A stretch of DNA of 64,000 nucleotides from Viscum album (GCA_963277665.1 OY728163.1:1908304644-1908368643); one strand, 5' to 3'; shown: positions 12,860 to 27,110, counted from the stretch's first letter. Numbers and translations: made by a program. Notes: generated by a model not told the origin, from the letters alone.

Positions 12860-15330
12860 TCTTTAAATAATCATAATATCTACCCACAAAAATAATCATG
12901 AATATGATAAAAGGTAACAACCGGTCTAGGTAAAAACTTGTGTGTGAAGATAATAAATTATATTGCATTTAAACAATATATAATCAAGGATTTATGCCTT
13001 AGTAAATAATTTACATATTTTATTTTTGAATATGTATCTATTTGAAAACCTTTGAAAAAGAAAAAACATACCGGGAAATCCAAAATGAAAAGTCATTATA
13101 TAAAATGTTATACAAATATAATGATAATAAAACACAATGGTAGTTATGGGTCAATCCCTATTGAAATTTCATTTCAACCATACAACATGTACATAAGTAC
13201 ATGTACATAAAGTATAAAGACTATATAAATGGGAAATATTTATGGATATAGGAAATATAACCATCATCTAAAAAATCATTGGGAAATAACACATTTCAAT
13301 GAATTAATATTGTTATCTATGAAAATAAGAATCAATTAACATTTAGAACTAAATGATATTAAGAAATATATAGATTGTATCCCGTATTTAATATTCCCAT
13401 CAAGTAGTAGTGGAGGTTACATTTAAGTCATAGGGATAAAAATTGAATGTGAATCTAAATCCATATATTCTAATCTTTCATTATACCTCATAATGATCCA
13501 AATAATATTAGCTGATTGTGATGTATGGTTGATCCTTGTTGTATTGAACAAAATGACAATCACATTAATCAAAAACCACCCAAATAGGGTTATTACCCAT
13601 TAATACATTTATTATATTTCATATATCAACCCATTTGTATCTATATAGAAATTTCATCACTAGGAAATCCAATAAAAAATTTCATTAATTTTTTTGGATA
13701 TTTTGGATATGGGAATGTTTGACAATTATATTGGTGTTTCAAGGAAGTATAATGAGTGGAAATTGTTATATATCACTAGTAACATAGTAAATAATTATAT
13801 TAGTGATGTATAATAATTTTCCATCTTGATTTAAAAATTCAGGAAAAGGTGACACGAAATGATACGTGGGGAACCCTAAATATCGCATAAGAACAGAATT
13901 TCTGAAGGTTATAAATAGATGGAAAAAATAAAATACCATAATATCATTTCAATTATTATATAATTTAATAGAGTTACATGAATGGAATCTTTTGAAATAT
14001 AAATTTTAAAAACATACATTTTAATTAAGGTACTGTACATAAAAAGAAAAGTAAAGGATTAAAGAAAATCATACCATGGTTGAAATAATATCAAAGTTAG
14101 AAAATAAACCCCTAAACAATAGAACCACCATGGATTGACACATGATATTAAGAATGAGATATTATTTATGATCAATGACATTGGAGTTGGTAATTAAGGG
14201 TGAATGGTTGGGTAGTTATACTTTAGGGGGAGGTATTCAATATTTAAAATATTTATTATAATATTATTTAATCCGCTCAAATGTGTGTGGAATACATTAA
14301 AACATATTTTTTATTAATCAGTAATAAAAATACTATTAAATAACCATTAAATAATGATAAAGTCAAAATGGATGTACCATGCACATTGTATAATTACTAT
14401 AATCAAGAATCTATTTTTTAAAATAAAAATATAATTAAGGATAACAAAATTGTGGTAAACATTAATAAATTCAAAATAATATTTTAACAATTATTATTAT
14501 ATTCTATAAAATATTTTATGTTGTAGAAAATTTTTCATAATTTTTTTATACTTACATCATAATGATTTCATTAAAATTATGGTACTCATTAAAATGTAAA
14601 TTTCATTTTACATCAAGATAATAAACATCACCAAAAATTTTCCACATATATCCCCATAATATATATAAATTTGATAAATTAGATAAAAATATCATTTTAT
14701 TAAAAAATATATTTATATATGAAAAAATTAAAAGTATTTTTAATTAAAAAATTATATTTCTTTGCGTAATATCGAAAAACATGACTTTTAGAAAATAAAA
14801 TTTTTATAATAATATTATTCTATATATCTCTTACTATTGAATGGTTGTAATATATTATTTTTTTATCAAATTTAATTATTAATTTTATAATTATATTTTT
14901 CTGATTAATTTGAATTTACATTACAAACATATGATAAATTTAAATGGGGTTTATATTAACAACATGTATATGTAATGATTTATATTTCTATGTAGATAGC
15001 CATTTCATATTTCTAAAGACAATATATTTCAAGACTTCCTAATAATTTATTTATTATAATGCACTATTTTTTGATTAATTCTATTTTATAATATAAATGT
15101 TAAATATTTTTAAAAAAATAATAAAATATCATAGTTAATTGTTTCCATGTAAATTTTTAAACAAAATATTTCTGTCATTTAATGTTATTAAATAAAATTA
15201 AAAATTAAATGAACAAAACTTTTGTTTAAAATAATTCTTAATTTTTTATTTATTCAGTAAATATTATTAAATTAGTAGCCTATAATAACCTAACTACTAT
15301 TTGAGTGTATCTTATTAATAAGAACTACAT
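12860..15330 (+). repeat. Ancient direct repeat pair I, copy 2
   Basis: Partner of 9100-11560, with matching anchors in the same order over about 2.4 kb. Divergence is high and full of short indels. No coding content. Confidence 0.45.
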
Positions 15331-15904
15331 TTATGTTAAAATAATTTTAAATACCAAATATATATATATAATTATATAAAAGAACATTAGATGGAAATAT
15401 GATAAAATAAAGGCTTATGATAGGAACTATTTTCAATCCCCCATTTATTAGTGGGGTTATGATCCATTTCCTCATCATAAAAAATATTATTTTTCTGAAT
15501 AATAAAGGGATCTATTTTCTAAAAACTATTTTAATAAATAAAATTCGATTATACATGAAAAATACATAAAATAATAACATTGGTGATGAATAATTTTATA
15601 AAAAATATGTTTAAAAAAATGAAATAAAATTAGCATTTAGATTCAAATTTATAAATTAAAAAATATTAAAACATTAATTGGAAACATGGGATGGTACATT
15701 AGTGTTTATTTAAAATTTTTATATGGTTTGAAATACAATGTTCTAATTATTTGACATATAATTGGGAAACATAGACACTCATATGCATTAGAACTGCATA
15801 TTTTTTTAAGCTGTATAGGCAATAAATCGTCCCAAATATCATATCTAATTTTCACAAAAACCAACCTAGGCTTATCATACATAGATATAACATCATTCAA
15901 TGAC
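15331..15904. other. AT-rich spacer, nothing assigned
   Basis: A 66-codon open frame on the - strand (15706-15906) has no family motif. It abuts the CACTA relic and could be part of that element's interior, but nothing supports this. Confidence 0.4.
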
Positions 15905-16163
15905 ATAAAATGGACATATACGAATGGTGTTTCACAAAAATGTGGGTATAGGTATTGTACGGGAAACTATATACAATGCTTTACTAAAATCGTGTGTATA
16001 GGCACCTCTATACTAATGGTTTTTTCGAAACCATGGTTATATGTATGGTTTGGGAACCTATACCAATGGTTTTACCAAAATTGTGGGTATATGGTAGTTT
16101 TATTTGAGTCTTATATACATGTTTTAACAAACACTATGGGAATAAAGTTGTTTCTTGAAGACC

Positions 16164-16195
16164 TATACCCACAGTTTCACTAAACTGTGGGTATA
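16164..16195. repeat. Perfect hairpin within CACTA subterminal repeats
   Basis: Two 14-bp arms, TATACCCACAGTTT and its exact reverse complement, around a CACT loop. Perfect arms stand out in such decayed surroundings. Confidence 0.85.
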
Positions 16196-16579
16196 AATTT
16201 ACAACCTTATGGTGGGGAAAAAAATGTGCGGGGCACAAAATTTTTTTATGGGAACACCTATTCCCACGATTGTATACCAATATATACAGTTTATAAAAGT
16301 ATATTTAAATAAATATATATCTATATACCAATAATACAAATGGTCTAGTGTGTTTTCATGGGAGGAATAAACGAGTAGTCCTAGCATCGAATACTACAAC
16401 CCCTTTTTTGTCAATTTTATACCCATAGTTTTAATATAGTGGGTATAGGTGAATGAAAAGGTGGAATGGTGAGTGACACGGTGGAATGGACCTATACCTA
16501 GAGTTTTCAAAAGCATGGGTATAGCACGGGGCTATCCTGACGCCCTAGGAGGCCACTGTTCTGGAAACCATGGGTATAA

Positions 16580-16598
16580 GGATATTTTTTCAGTAGTG
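16580..16598 (-). repeat. CACTA terminal inverted repeat
   Basis: Reads CACTACTGAAAAAATATCC on the - strand. The 3-bp flank outside is TTT (16599-16601); its partner could not be located. Confidence 0.7.
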
Positions 16599-17549
16599 TT
16601 TTTTTATAAATATTCATTACATTACAAAAATAGATAAATGGGGAATATAATAGTTTAGTGTATACGGAATCATGGAAAAATAAATATTGGTACATAGGTA
16701 GACTACATCATCATTCACTATGTTCTTCATAACTAGCACCATTCATACAAATATCATTAAAAATTCATTTATTTATAACCTAGGGAAAGGAAACAGAAGA
16801 AATGAAGATATCAGATTCTCAGTAATGGTAAATGTGGGAGATATATAAGAATAGCATGAGCCTATGTGTATGATAATGTGATCATAAAATTTAAAACTTT
16901 ACCCTATATGTCAATGTTCGTAAACATGCATCATGGAAAAATTGTATGTTATTATGACCAGAATCATATATAATGGAAATAATGTTATCTATAACAGCAT
17001 AACATTGGAATAATACATAGATTTTTTATTATTTAAATAACTATATATAATCATTTACTAATTAGTTAAGGCACATTTCTGTAGATATAATTATGGATTG
17101 GGTTCCCTCCCCAAAGCATCAAATTAATCAAGGGTCACTCTCAAGACCATCATAGTAGAAAAATTAACTTATTGAATTAGGTTATCCCTGTAATTCATTA
17201 TAGTTTATATCATGAAATAATAATCATTACCCAGTACATGGTAGAGAGAATTAGGTCCCACACATCTAATAATTAAATCCACATTTACATTTTCCAAAAG
17301 ATTCAAATATAATAATTTTATCAGAAAAACGAAAAGAAATGAGTTTCATTAACAAATCGTCATAACATATTATATGGAAAAGAGATAAGTTTTGTAATAA
17401 TTTTATAATTTCTTCAAAATATATTGTGGGATCGGATCTGGGGTTCATAAGAATATTATTATGATATAACTGAGGGAATATAATTATATTTTATAATCAT
17501 TATTCAATAATAAAATAAACAATTCATAGAAATGTTCTGAATGTTATAA
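16599..17549. other. AT-rich intergenic DNA, nothing assigned
   Basis: No motif-bearing frame; short - strand frames here (16507-16695, 17266-17448) have no recognisable content. Confidence 0.5.
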
Positions 17550-19569
17550 TGTCACGAAACATCACGGGTCGACCCTGAACCAGACACCCAAGCCAATCCA
17601 TGACAATACTCGAGTGGCATTCCCGATTATCCAAAGCTTGCAAAAAGCATCAGGGCATCAACAGAGATGAATGGAATGATTTCACCCAATAAAATAAAGA
17701 AAAATTTGGAAATAATAAGTAGAATATAAGAATAAACAAACCAAAAAAAATTTCTAAATAAGAACATAATAAAATAATACTAACTGAATGGGAAAACCAT
17801 TATCTCTATGTGGCCAGGTTGCCCACTCTCCAACTCATGACTGAACGTCTCCCATATAGAACACAACCAATATAGAACTGTCATAAGGAAAAAATATATA
17901 AAATAACTATAGGCGTGAGTATTAAATCTCAGTAGGCTAGCTCGACATTCTATTTACTAATTCACTACCAATAAAATTAAAAAATATTAATTCTATGTTT
18001 GAACTACAATATATTATAGTATTCATTTCTACATTTTTTATATAAATATTTACAAACGATTTCCCTTAACCATTTGATGACCAGATTTTAGCTTTATGTT
18101 TTACCATTCAATTTCAAGGGGAAAGTGAGGATTTCATTTAAAACCCACACTGAAGAGTTTGAAAAATGTCTACTTTTGAAAAAAAAATCATTGTAGTTAG
18201 ATAAACCAAATCATCATTTTCCATGAAAAAAACCACTCAAGAGTAAAAATTTAGTCATATAGAAAGGGAAATGTAAATAGTTATGAAATTATATCAACAC
18301 AAGTTAAAACTACTAAAAGCCTCTAGACATAGGTGAACTTTGGAGATTGAGAATAATCTAGACTACACAAATACATGTGAACATATCTATAGTTTCATAA
18401 CACATATAGTTAAATCTGACACTCTATACGATCGTCCACACATTCTCATGAAAGGTTGGGATAAAATCCAATAAAAAGGTACCAAAAAATGTCCTCCTAC
18501 TATGGGCCACTGGTCTGTACCATAACCTTCCAGTGTTGTACTTGTCTCATACAATTCTCTCAACATGCCATGTTTCAATATCTTAGGTATTAAAGGGGAG
18601 ATCCATTAGATTCCACTATGAATCAAATCACACCCTATATTTATAATAATAATCATATCAGGCCACACCCTATGTCACCCCAATGTCTACTCTCTTGCCT
18701 TAGAATTACTTTATTACACAGGGTTCCCAACTGAGGAACCCACATAATGGAACCAATGTATTCCAAATCGAGTACATACCAACCATTTTATGTTGGAATG
18801 GAATGAGAAAAATCTGAATGAGAATTTTATAATAATAACTTCCCCGTATTTTAATAAAGTGTCCAAATATGCCCTTAAACATTCATAATATCATCTGTTA
18901 CAAAGATGTAATCTAATTTCCGAAGAGGTGAAAGACACAACATGTACTATATAAAAGAGTTTGAAAAAAAAATTTATAAAAAAGTTACATCTCCCTTTAA
19001 ACCAGAACCCTTTCAAGTCAAAAATCCAATCAGGCTACAAGTCAATATCACTAGAAAAACTAATTTTAAAAGAAAAACTAATTTAATAAAACAAAAGTGG
19101 ACATCCTTTAGCATTTAAAAGTATTAAAAAACAATTTTCAAGAATCCTCTGTCCAACATTTCAAATTCCACAAACATATTAATAAAACCAAACTATTATA
19201 TTAATATCATAAAATAATACCAAATGAAATACGTGCATTTTTTCCTTGGAAACATGGAGTGCACAAAATCGAAAAAACAAGCCTAATTGTCAAAAAACAA
19301 CCCATTAAACATTATCTGCACACCAAATTTCTAACCAAGAGGATAAAAAAGTATTAAACATGAATAAGAGGCATTAAAAACATATAATTATTGATTCCTA
19401 AATTTAGAAGGTAAAAACATGGGAATCCTACCTAAAGACCAGTATGAAATGGGAGGACGGAAGTCCGATACCACACGGTATGGTCCAACGCCAAACAAAT
19501 TAATCACTAAGGACTCTAAAAACATTAATATCCCCAATTCAAGTATGATAAACCAAATGTATGGAAGAA

Positions 19570-20160
19570 AACACACCAAAAAAGGGTCATAGGGGATGCG
19601 TGCACTGAGCGGGAAGGTCGAAGTGCCAGTTGGACGTGCCAAAAGAGGGGGGAGGCGCCAACTGGACTCACTAGGAAAGGGGGAACTAGCTAGAGGGGCG
19701 CATGCCAGTCGAGATGATGCCGACTGAGAATGAGCTATAAGTGGATGTGCCTTCAAGAATGAGGGTTGTGTATGTGGATAATCGGGTTAAGGTGGTGGCT
19801 CTACGAGAGGCGCGGTAGAAGGTTTTCGTGATGGGAGGTAACTGGGAGGCAAACGGTGTGATAACAAACTGGGGGGAGGCAGGAGGGCGAAGAATAGGCA
19901 CACAATGGAGAGGTGGTCGGGAGGGCCGCTGTGAGGCACATGATGGAGAGGCGTCTAGGAGGCGGCAAGATGGCGAGCAATAGGACAATGACCAAGAGAC
20001 TGGGGATAGGGGGCCGAAATGGGAGGGTAGAGGCCATTGGCGGCTGGCCTACTTGCACATTACAAGGGGAAGGGTGTTGGGCTGATTCACTGAGAAGGAG
20101 GGTGATAGGGAGGTCAAAAGCAGCTTCCTGGTAGGGGAAGAGGCATTGGGGAATACGAGA
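19570..20160. other. GC-rich block inside solo LTR 1
   Basis: Much richer in G+C than its surroundings. Several overlapping open frames (19388-19756 -, 19686-19988 -, 19801-20058 -, 19913-20134 +) arise because stop codons are rare in GC-rich DNA; their translations show no family motif. The equivalent block occurs in solo LTR 2, so it is LTR sequence, not a gene. Confidence 0.65.
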
Positions 20161-20265
20161 TCATGCCACACATAAACAAAAGGGGGTGCCAATTGGATAG
20201 AGGAGAGAGTTTCCAAAAACTCAAAAAATTAAAACCAACCTAAAAATATAATTAAAATTGCAAAA

Positions 20266-20267
20266 AT

Positions 20268-20299
<32 letters not shown>

Positions 20300-20334
20300 T
20301 ACTAATAATAATATTCATAATAATAATAATAACA
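20266..20334. repeat. ATA/AAT trinucleotide microsatellite
   Basis: About 69 bp of mostly ATAATA repeats with a few interruptions, inside solo LTR 1. Confidence 0.9.
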
Positions 20335-20651
20335 TGATGATAAAAATAAAAAAAAATTATTTATATCATTTAAATATTAATAAAAAAATTAAAAACAATT
20401 ATATATTTCAATGAAAAAAAATTATAAAATATAACCATTTTAGTTTTTCAAAGACAATCATTCTGCACAATTTTTTGGGTGAAGTCGCGTGGTATCATGC
20501 TATACTTATGTACCAGAGAACATCGAATAAAAAACGAGTGCTTTTGAATGTAAAATAAAAAAATAAATCTCATAGTCAATCTGAACACACAAAAAAATTC
20601 GAATGAAACAAATAACAAAATAAAAAATATCACATAGTTCGGGTAGTTACA

Positions 20652-21499
20652 TATCCATAAATCATGTCATTATTAATTCATATTTATCATCAACCCATTT
20701 TATATTAAATTGAAAATTATTATAAAATATTAATTAAAACATTTCCCGGGTAAAATATTTTTCTACATTACAAAAGAAATTTTAAATCATAAAAAATTAT
20801 GAAAATTAATTTATTTTAATATTTTACTAATATTAGGTAATGTATTCTTAAATTAAATTATTTTTCATGAAATTGAAAATTTCCATTCATTTCATTCAAA
20901 TTAAAATATTTATTAAATTCAGATATTCAAAAAAAAAATCCAAACTAAGATAGTTCTGAAAAAGAAATGAAGATTCATTTAATTTTTTTTGTTGAAAATT
21001 AATTCATCAGAATATATTTATTTAGTAAATAATTTTGTGGGTGATAAATCTATTTTGAAATTATTTTTTGAAAAAAGGATCATGTGAGAAAATAGATACC
21101 AAAACAAAGATATTTATTATGTATGATCTTATTAAAAACATTATATCAATTGTTCTAAGTACCATAGAATGTAAAAATTTTAAAATTAAATTAAATTTTT
21201 ATAAATTACAAGAAAATGAGTTAATTCATCAGTTTTCGGCGTGATATATCATTATGTTTCAACATTTTATAGTTATTCATAATTAATCACAAAAAACATA
21301 TGGATTATATAACAAATCTATTACAAATTTGGTAACCAAGAATATTAATCCCCGTGAATGGATAAAATAAAATGAAATAAAGAAATAACATTATTATAAA
21401 TTAATTGATTATGTTATATGTAAAATAATAAATATATAGACCTCATAAAATAATATTTTTTAATACAATAAATATGTCTTGATGATGGAAAATTGAAAA
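20652..21499. other. AT-rich spacer, nothing assigned
   Basis: No coding motif, and no retroelement interior next to solo LTR 1. Confidence 0.5.
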
Positions 21500-22780
21500 A
21501 ACAATCCATTACCAAAATTCCCGTCATCTAACAAAGCTGTTAAAATATAATTTATAATAAATATATTTTTAATGTATATATATTAGAGACCAATAATTAT
21601 ATATATTGTACCATATATGAACTTTATGATGTTTTATTACCCATTAATTAACAATTCCACATTAATGACATATTTTGGGCCACAAATACTTTGTTTTTTT
21701 TTGAATGATTTGAATTGCTATTTTTTTAAGTCACAGTTTCATAAAGTACAAATGTAAAAAATGATACAAATATAAATTTTATAAATTTTATATTTATTTA
21801 TTTTAATCTATATAATTCAGTGATAGGATGTCAAAAGAAATATTCCTGGAGACGATAGGCCATACATCTTCATCAACGTTGTTTACATTTTCTCTTTCAT
21901 ATTGACATAATGAAATTTAAAGGATATATATTATAATTATAGAAAAATAAATATTTCATATATATATATATATACACACTATTTTCATTAAACTCATCTT
22001 TAATACATTCCATGTAAATTTTGAATGAATCACATCACGTTGTGGGTGGGAGTTTCTCGTACACATAAGTGACACCATCATATTCTAACAAAATGGAGAT
22101 TATAATCAAATATGAGTTATAATAATTTTAAAATAATAATAAAATAATAAATATAATTTTTAAATAATAAATATTTCATTATTTCAAACCTTGAGAGTTG
22201 TTAATGGAACGAACAAATGTAATTGGTTCTTGTGGTGGTAGTTCTCCATAGAGACGGATGGGGAATTCAGAACACATTTAGAGTATGTGTAGATGGGTTT
22301 AGACCATTTCTTTATGATAAATACATCTTAGTAAATGAAATAAAATAATATTTTTATATCATTATCATGCAAAAATAAAGTGGGTATTTGAAGAAATTAA
22401 ATAAAAACCCTTTTTGATTAATAGTACATATTCATATAGTATCTTCCTTATGTTTTCACCAAATCCTTATAAGGTTTTATTTATATAAAAAAGGGTTTTT
22501 GGATTAGGGTAGGGAATTTGTGAAGTTATTTTATTATATATTTTCTGAAAAAGTGATTTTTTGGTTAGTAAAGTACATTTTTTTGGTGGCTATTTGCAAA
22601 TTATTTGAGTGACAAGTTGTAATTTTTTGAAAAATATGTGTTCCATAATTTTTCACGTTGAAGAAGTGTTAAAATTACTCAAATTGATATAATATATATT
22701 ATAAGGATGAAATATGACTATCTCGTAGATATTATACAAGTTTATAGTTAAATTTAACCCTTATTATTTTAGTTTAACCC
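21500..22780 (+). repeat. Ancient direct repeat pair II, copy 1
   Basis: Resembles about 25835-27110 at an offset of ~4.33 kb. Anchors: GGAGACGATAGGCCATA (21848) against GGAGACAGTAAGCCGTA (26184); TTCCATGTA (22008 and 26335) followed by related ATGAATCACATCA and ATAAATCATATCA strings. An AT dinucleotide run lies at about 21955-21973. Function unknown; it may be an LTR pair of a gutted element. Confidence 0.45.
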
Positions 22781-25439
22781 ACTAAGAAACACATCTTTAC
22801 ATCAACCATAGTAAATAAATTTTACCACTTTTAATATTCATTTTCATTAAAAATTATTTTCTGACTTTTGGATAATAAAAAACAAACGATTCATAATTTT
22901 GAGAAAATTTATATAAATTCTATTCAATGACGTGAAATATTTCAATATTATTAAAAAATCAGGCAATTGTTACAAGAATGTAGGTTTCTAAAAAATAAAT
23001 CATTCTAATGTTTACAATGATTTTATATCCAAATTAAATAAGAAATTTATTCCAACCAATTAAATTGGATTCATCGATTTATAATCTTACTAATTTTAAT
23101 TTTATAATAATTTAAAATCTAATTTACCTTGGTAAATAAATTTTAAAATAGTGGTTTTCAATTAAAATTCTATATTTTCAGTATTCTCTAGAATATTAAG
23201 ATTTTCATAAATAAACCAAAAACAATAGACCAAAACATAATTTATAATTATTATTTCCAGAATTATATTTATTTTATCATATTCAATTTGAAATGTATAA
23301 CAATTTAATATAATTTTATCCACGAAAATATACATAAAAACATCATTTTTAGAGAAATATAATTTTTGAAACATATAAATAATTTACTAAAATTTGTATG
23401 ATTTACTATCGATATGTTTTCATAATATTAAACCATTTTAATTAACAATTAATATTTTTTATTATAACTCATATTGCTATGTTTAGTGTCATGTCTGTAG
23501 TAGTCATGTTTAAATAATTATAATCATAATATATCACAATTTTGTTAAAACTCAGTATCATGTTAAACGAAAGTTAATCTCATGTTTCTTGTATCATAAG
23601 ATTACATTTTTTCTAACCAACATAATGTATAAAATAAATTTATTTTAGTGAAAAAAATAGTTCATATAAACCCCAGGATGTTGCATTCCACCCCACCCCT
23701 TGTAATACACATCTCCCTTAAAATTCTTCACTCAAATACAAAAATAATAATAATAAATATACCACACCATATCCTAATATTCCCATGTAGATTACGTAAA
23801 CTATTTGTTTCACAAAAAAACATTGATAGGGATAGTGGTCTTTCATGATAGATACGTCTTCATAATATTAAGAATATCTATTTGTCATTCATCTTATGTA
23901 TAAGTACCCAGCCATAAACATTACACAATCTTAAATTATGTCAAGAATTCACATTGAGGTTCTTTTTGGGTTTAGTGTTTTTGAGAATTAGGCGATTACT
24001 ATTACATAAATACTTAAATATTACATGTAGACATTACTACTAAGTATCCATTTTTCATTAAATAAAAACTCGTAAAAAACATTTCTAGTTCCATGTTTTA
24101 GACAACATGACTTTTCTTTGATCCTTTATATGACCCTATTCATGTTTAAGTCCTGACAAAAACATTTCAAAAAAACATTTGATAAGTATAACAATATCAA
24201 CAATGATTATAAAATAAGAAAGTAAAACATTAGTCCATCAATAAATACAAATCAATAAAATTATACTTTTCAATCATAACATACCTTATGAAATCATATT
24301 ATTTGTGAATAACACACAGAAATCATAAATCATAAAGGAAACATAAGGAATCCATATCATACTAACATTGTAGTTATAACAGATATGTAGGGAGTTATGT
24401 TGGAATACCCATCACGGTATATTCTGTAAATATATTAGGATAAACATTAACATTTACATCCATCACGTTACCCAATGCACTAGAGAGTTATCTTAGGCTC
24501 ACCCACCCTAAGATTATCATGGAACCACCCATATACGTAAACAATGCCCAGTAACCATAAAATATTCATAACACACAAAACAAGAATAAAGGAAAGATTA
24601 AATTTGCACATTTAAATCAAAAAATATCTTTTGAAGATGTTGACATAATCAAAGCTTTATCAAACCATTTTCAAAACAATTTATAAGATTTAATAAAACG
24701 ATTTTGGAATCAAAGTGTCCCATACCACATTGATGATTTTAAAGAGATTAACATTTTAAAAAATTAATATAAATATAATTTAAAACATAAAACCATTTTG
24801 AAATCATGGATATTAATGAGAAATATTTAAAAGATTAAATCATTAAAACATTTTAAAAAATGTTTTATATAAAGTGTCTATTACCACTTATAATACACAT
24901 GAATAAAAATAATTAAAGAACTATATTAAAAAAACTTATATTATCCTGAGAATAAAAAAAATTCAAGATATAGTATGTAAAAGGGCAGTATATATGACAT
25001 ATAAATGTGAATTGTTGCATAATGACAAATAAGTCTCAATAGAATTTAAATTGTGACAAATTCCATGGAAAAGATAATATCCTTAGATTAAGGAAAGATA
25101 AATGACATAATTATGTATTAAAAATAAGTAAAAACCCAATATAAGTAGATATTATGTTTAAAACAATCATAATTCATTCACACATAGTCATAGATGGATA
25201 TAATCTATAAGTATAAGATTATAACAAATAATTGAAATTGGGTTAAGAAGTTCTCTTACAGAAATTGGACAGCCGACAACATTGCTTTAAAATTAGAAAA
25301 ATGTTTTAATGAGAGATCGAAGGGGAACTTATCACATAGACACAATATTTATGGAAATATAGATATATAAGAACATATCCTATTATATAAGGATGTAATT
25401 CAGAAGACATAACAGAAATAAGTCTTATAAAAAGAGGTC
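22781..25439. other. AT-rich DNA between repeat pair II, nothing assigned
   Basis: Short frames (23162-23374 -, 23648-23848 +) have no recognisable motif. About 24390-24560 is slightly less AT-rich but shows no coding signature. Confidence 0.45.
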
Positions 25440-25835
25440 AGTGAATGTTTCCTTTACCTATTTGGTAACCTATGAAACATACACCCCATGAAAGAATTAT
25501 TATTAAATGAAGATAAAACTAACAGTAAATTAAATTATATTACACATATAATACAGTAATGGGTAGTACGTACCCTACAAAAAAAGAAATATTGGCAGTA
25601 TTTCATGAATCTCATGGGAATAAAAAGTGAGATGAAAACCCCTTAGAACTTTGTAATCAATCGAGTCGTATGAACAATATTTAATAAACACAAAATGAAT
25701 CAAAAAATACTAGGAATATAAATAGATTAATGATAATATATATGAAATGGTAGTACCCAATACACCACATGCAATAAATAAGTGGCGAACGATGGAAATC
25801 TCAGAGAAATGAAACTGGGATGAGAAAACCCTTAC
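25440..25835 (+). repeat. Local duplication of ~190 bp
   Basis: GGTAGTACGTACCCTACA (about 25562) and GGTAGTACCCAATACACC (about 25752) each start a unit that ends in GATGA.AA..CCCTTA. The offset is about 190 bp and the copies are clearly diverged. Confidence 0.5.
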
Positions 25836-27110
25836 CTCAAGCCGTTTTGTCTTCTATGTTCCTTATTCTTCCTGAATAATAAAAATATGTTAATTTATAT
25901 TTTATTCAAAACCTTTTTCAAGTTTATTATTCCTTTAATATCACTTATTACCTTCTAACAACAATTAGTTAATTATTTGAGTTCATATCATACATTTTTT
26001 TTGATTTTCAGAACTTGTGTAAAAAATAAACTTATTTTAATTACAAGGTGTCCCTATGGTAAAAATTTTATTATCTCCAAAATGATATTAATTATTTAGA
26101 TATCATATATATCTACAGTATATATATAATTATTTATTATATTACATGGCATTGGGAGATAAAAAATGAAATGCACCATCCATGGAGACAGTAAGCCGTA
26201 TGTACACATGAACGCTACTTTCAATTATATTTCATATTTAATGGAATGAAAAATTAATGATACATAGGTAAATTATAATTTCAGTATCATATAATATATA
26301 TGTTACATAATTTCATAATTCCATCCTTTATATGTTCCATGTATGTCAAGAATAAATCATATCAACCTGAGGAGGCGTTAGTCTGCACTTCCTCAAATGA
26401 AATTATCATGTTTACCCATATTAGAATGCATAAAGGTATGTTGGTAAATAAAAAACATAGAATCATAGAGAAAACATAAAAATAATATATTTCATATATA
26501 AATAAAGTTCCATCAAAATTGTAACCATGGGAGGTGGTTGGAGATATTTGAACAATCATCGTTTCATGAGGAAGTGGTCCACTGTCGACAAAAACAATAT
26601 GTTCGTATCCATTAGATAGAGTTGTGTCCTAGTGTAGTTTGAACCCTTCTCATAACAAAAACCTAGTATATTTAGGATACTATTTTTTATAAAATAAAAT
26701 AATAAAGATAGTTTAGGGGTTGTAGAAGTAATATAAAATAATATAACTTAAGAGATGACGTTACATTTAAATCGAGTAACTCCATCTGGTTTGAAACAAA
26801 AGGGTTTATTTAAGTGCATTATGCCTATTTTAAGGCTTCTAAGTGGAATATAGGTATGTAGGGAGCTTAATTAGGATGTGGAAGGATGAGTTAGTGGGCT
26901 TGAGAATTGTGAGTAATGGGTTAGAGGTGATCGCGGTTTACAAGGGGGAAGAGGGGCTCTTTAGGAATGTTTCAAAATATTATTTTATTATATAATGACA
27001 TTTGGTTTCCAAAGGTCCAAAGAACATTAAAGTCTAATATAAAAAAACTCATGTTCGAAATTAAATAATCCAATAAGAATTTTACATGTTTTGGATATCG
27101 TTTTAAATTT
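25836..27110 (+). repeat. Ancient direct repeat pair II, copy 2
   Basis: Partner of 21500-22780, with shared anchors in the same order. It ends before solo LTR 2. The - strand frame 26362-26559 inside it shows no motif. Confidence 0.45.

Larger units (their letters stand above)
15905..16598. mobile_element. CACTA (En/Spm-type) DNA transposon relic: subterminal repeats plus one terminus
   Basis: The right end at 16580-16598 is, on the - strand, CACTACTGAAAAAATATCC, a typical CACTA terminus. Inside it lie about ten copies of a ~12-bp motif, roughly AAACYRTGGGTATAGG, in both orientations, often as head-to-head hairpins (for example 16164-16195, 16418-16447, 16491-16525). Dense short subterminal repeats are the known transposase-binding structure of CACTA elements. 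No left CACTA terminus and no transposase were found, so this is a truncated end or a small non-autonomous derivative. Confidence 0.75.
17550..20651 (-). repeat. Solo LTR 1 of a Ty3/gypsy family, ~3.1 kb
   Basis: The left edge TGTCACGAAACATCACGGG and right edge TTCGGGTAGTTACA match the edges of solo LTR 2 (TGTCACAACCC... and TTCCGGGTTTTAACA). An inner GTGAGTATTAAATCTCAGTAGG block at about 17916 matches 27975, and both carry a GC-rich tract about two-thirds along. By analogy with element B, whose pol is on the - strand and whose LTRs start TGTCATGACC on the + strand, this LTR is probably - oriented. Flanks TATAA and TATCC agree in 3 of 5 bases, a weak target duplication. No gag-pol adjoins it. 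Confidence 0.65.

Noticed and set aside
19388..19756. 122-codon - strand open frame in solo LTR 1
   Set aside because: Same explanation: GC-rich LTR segment, three other overlapping frames, no motif.
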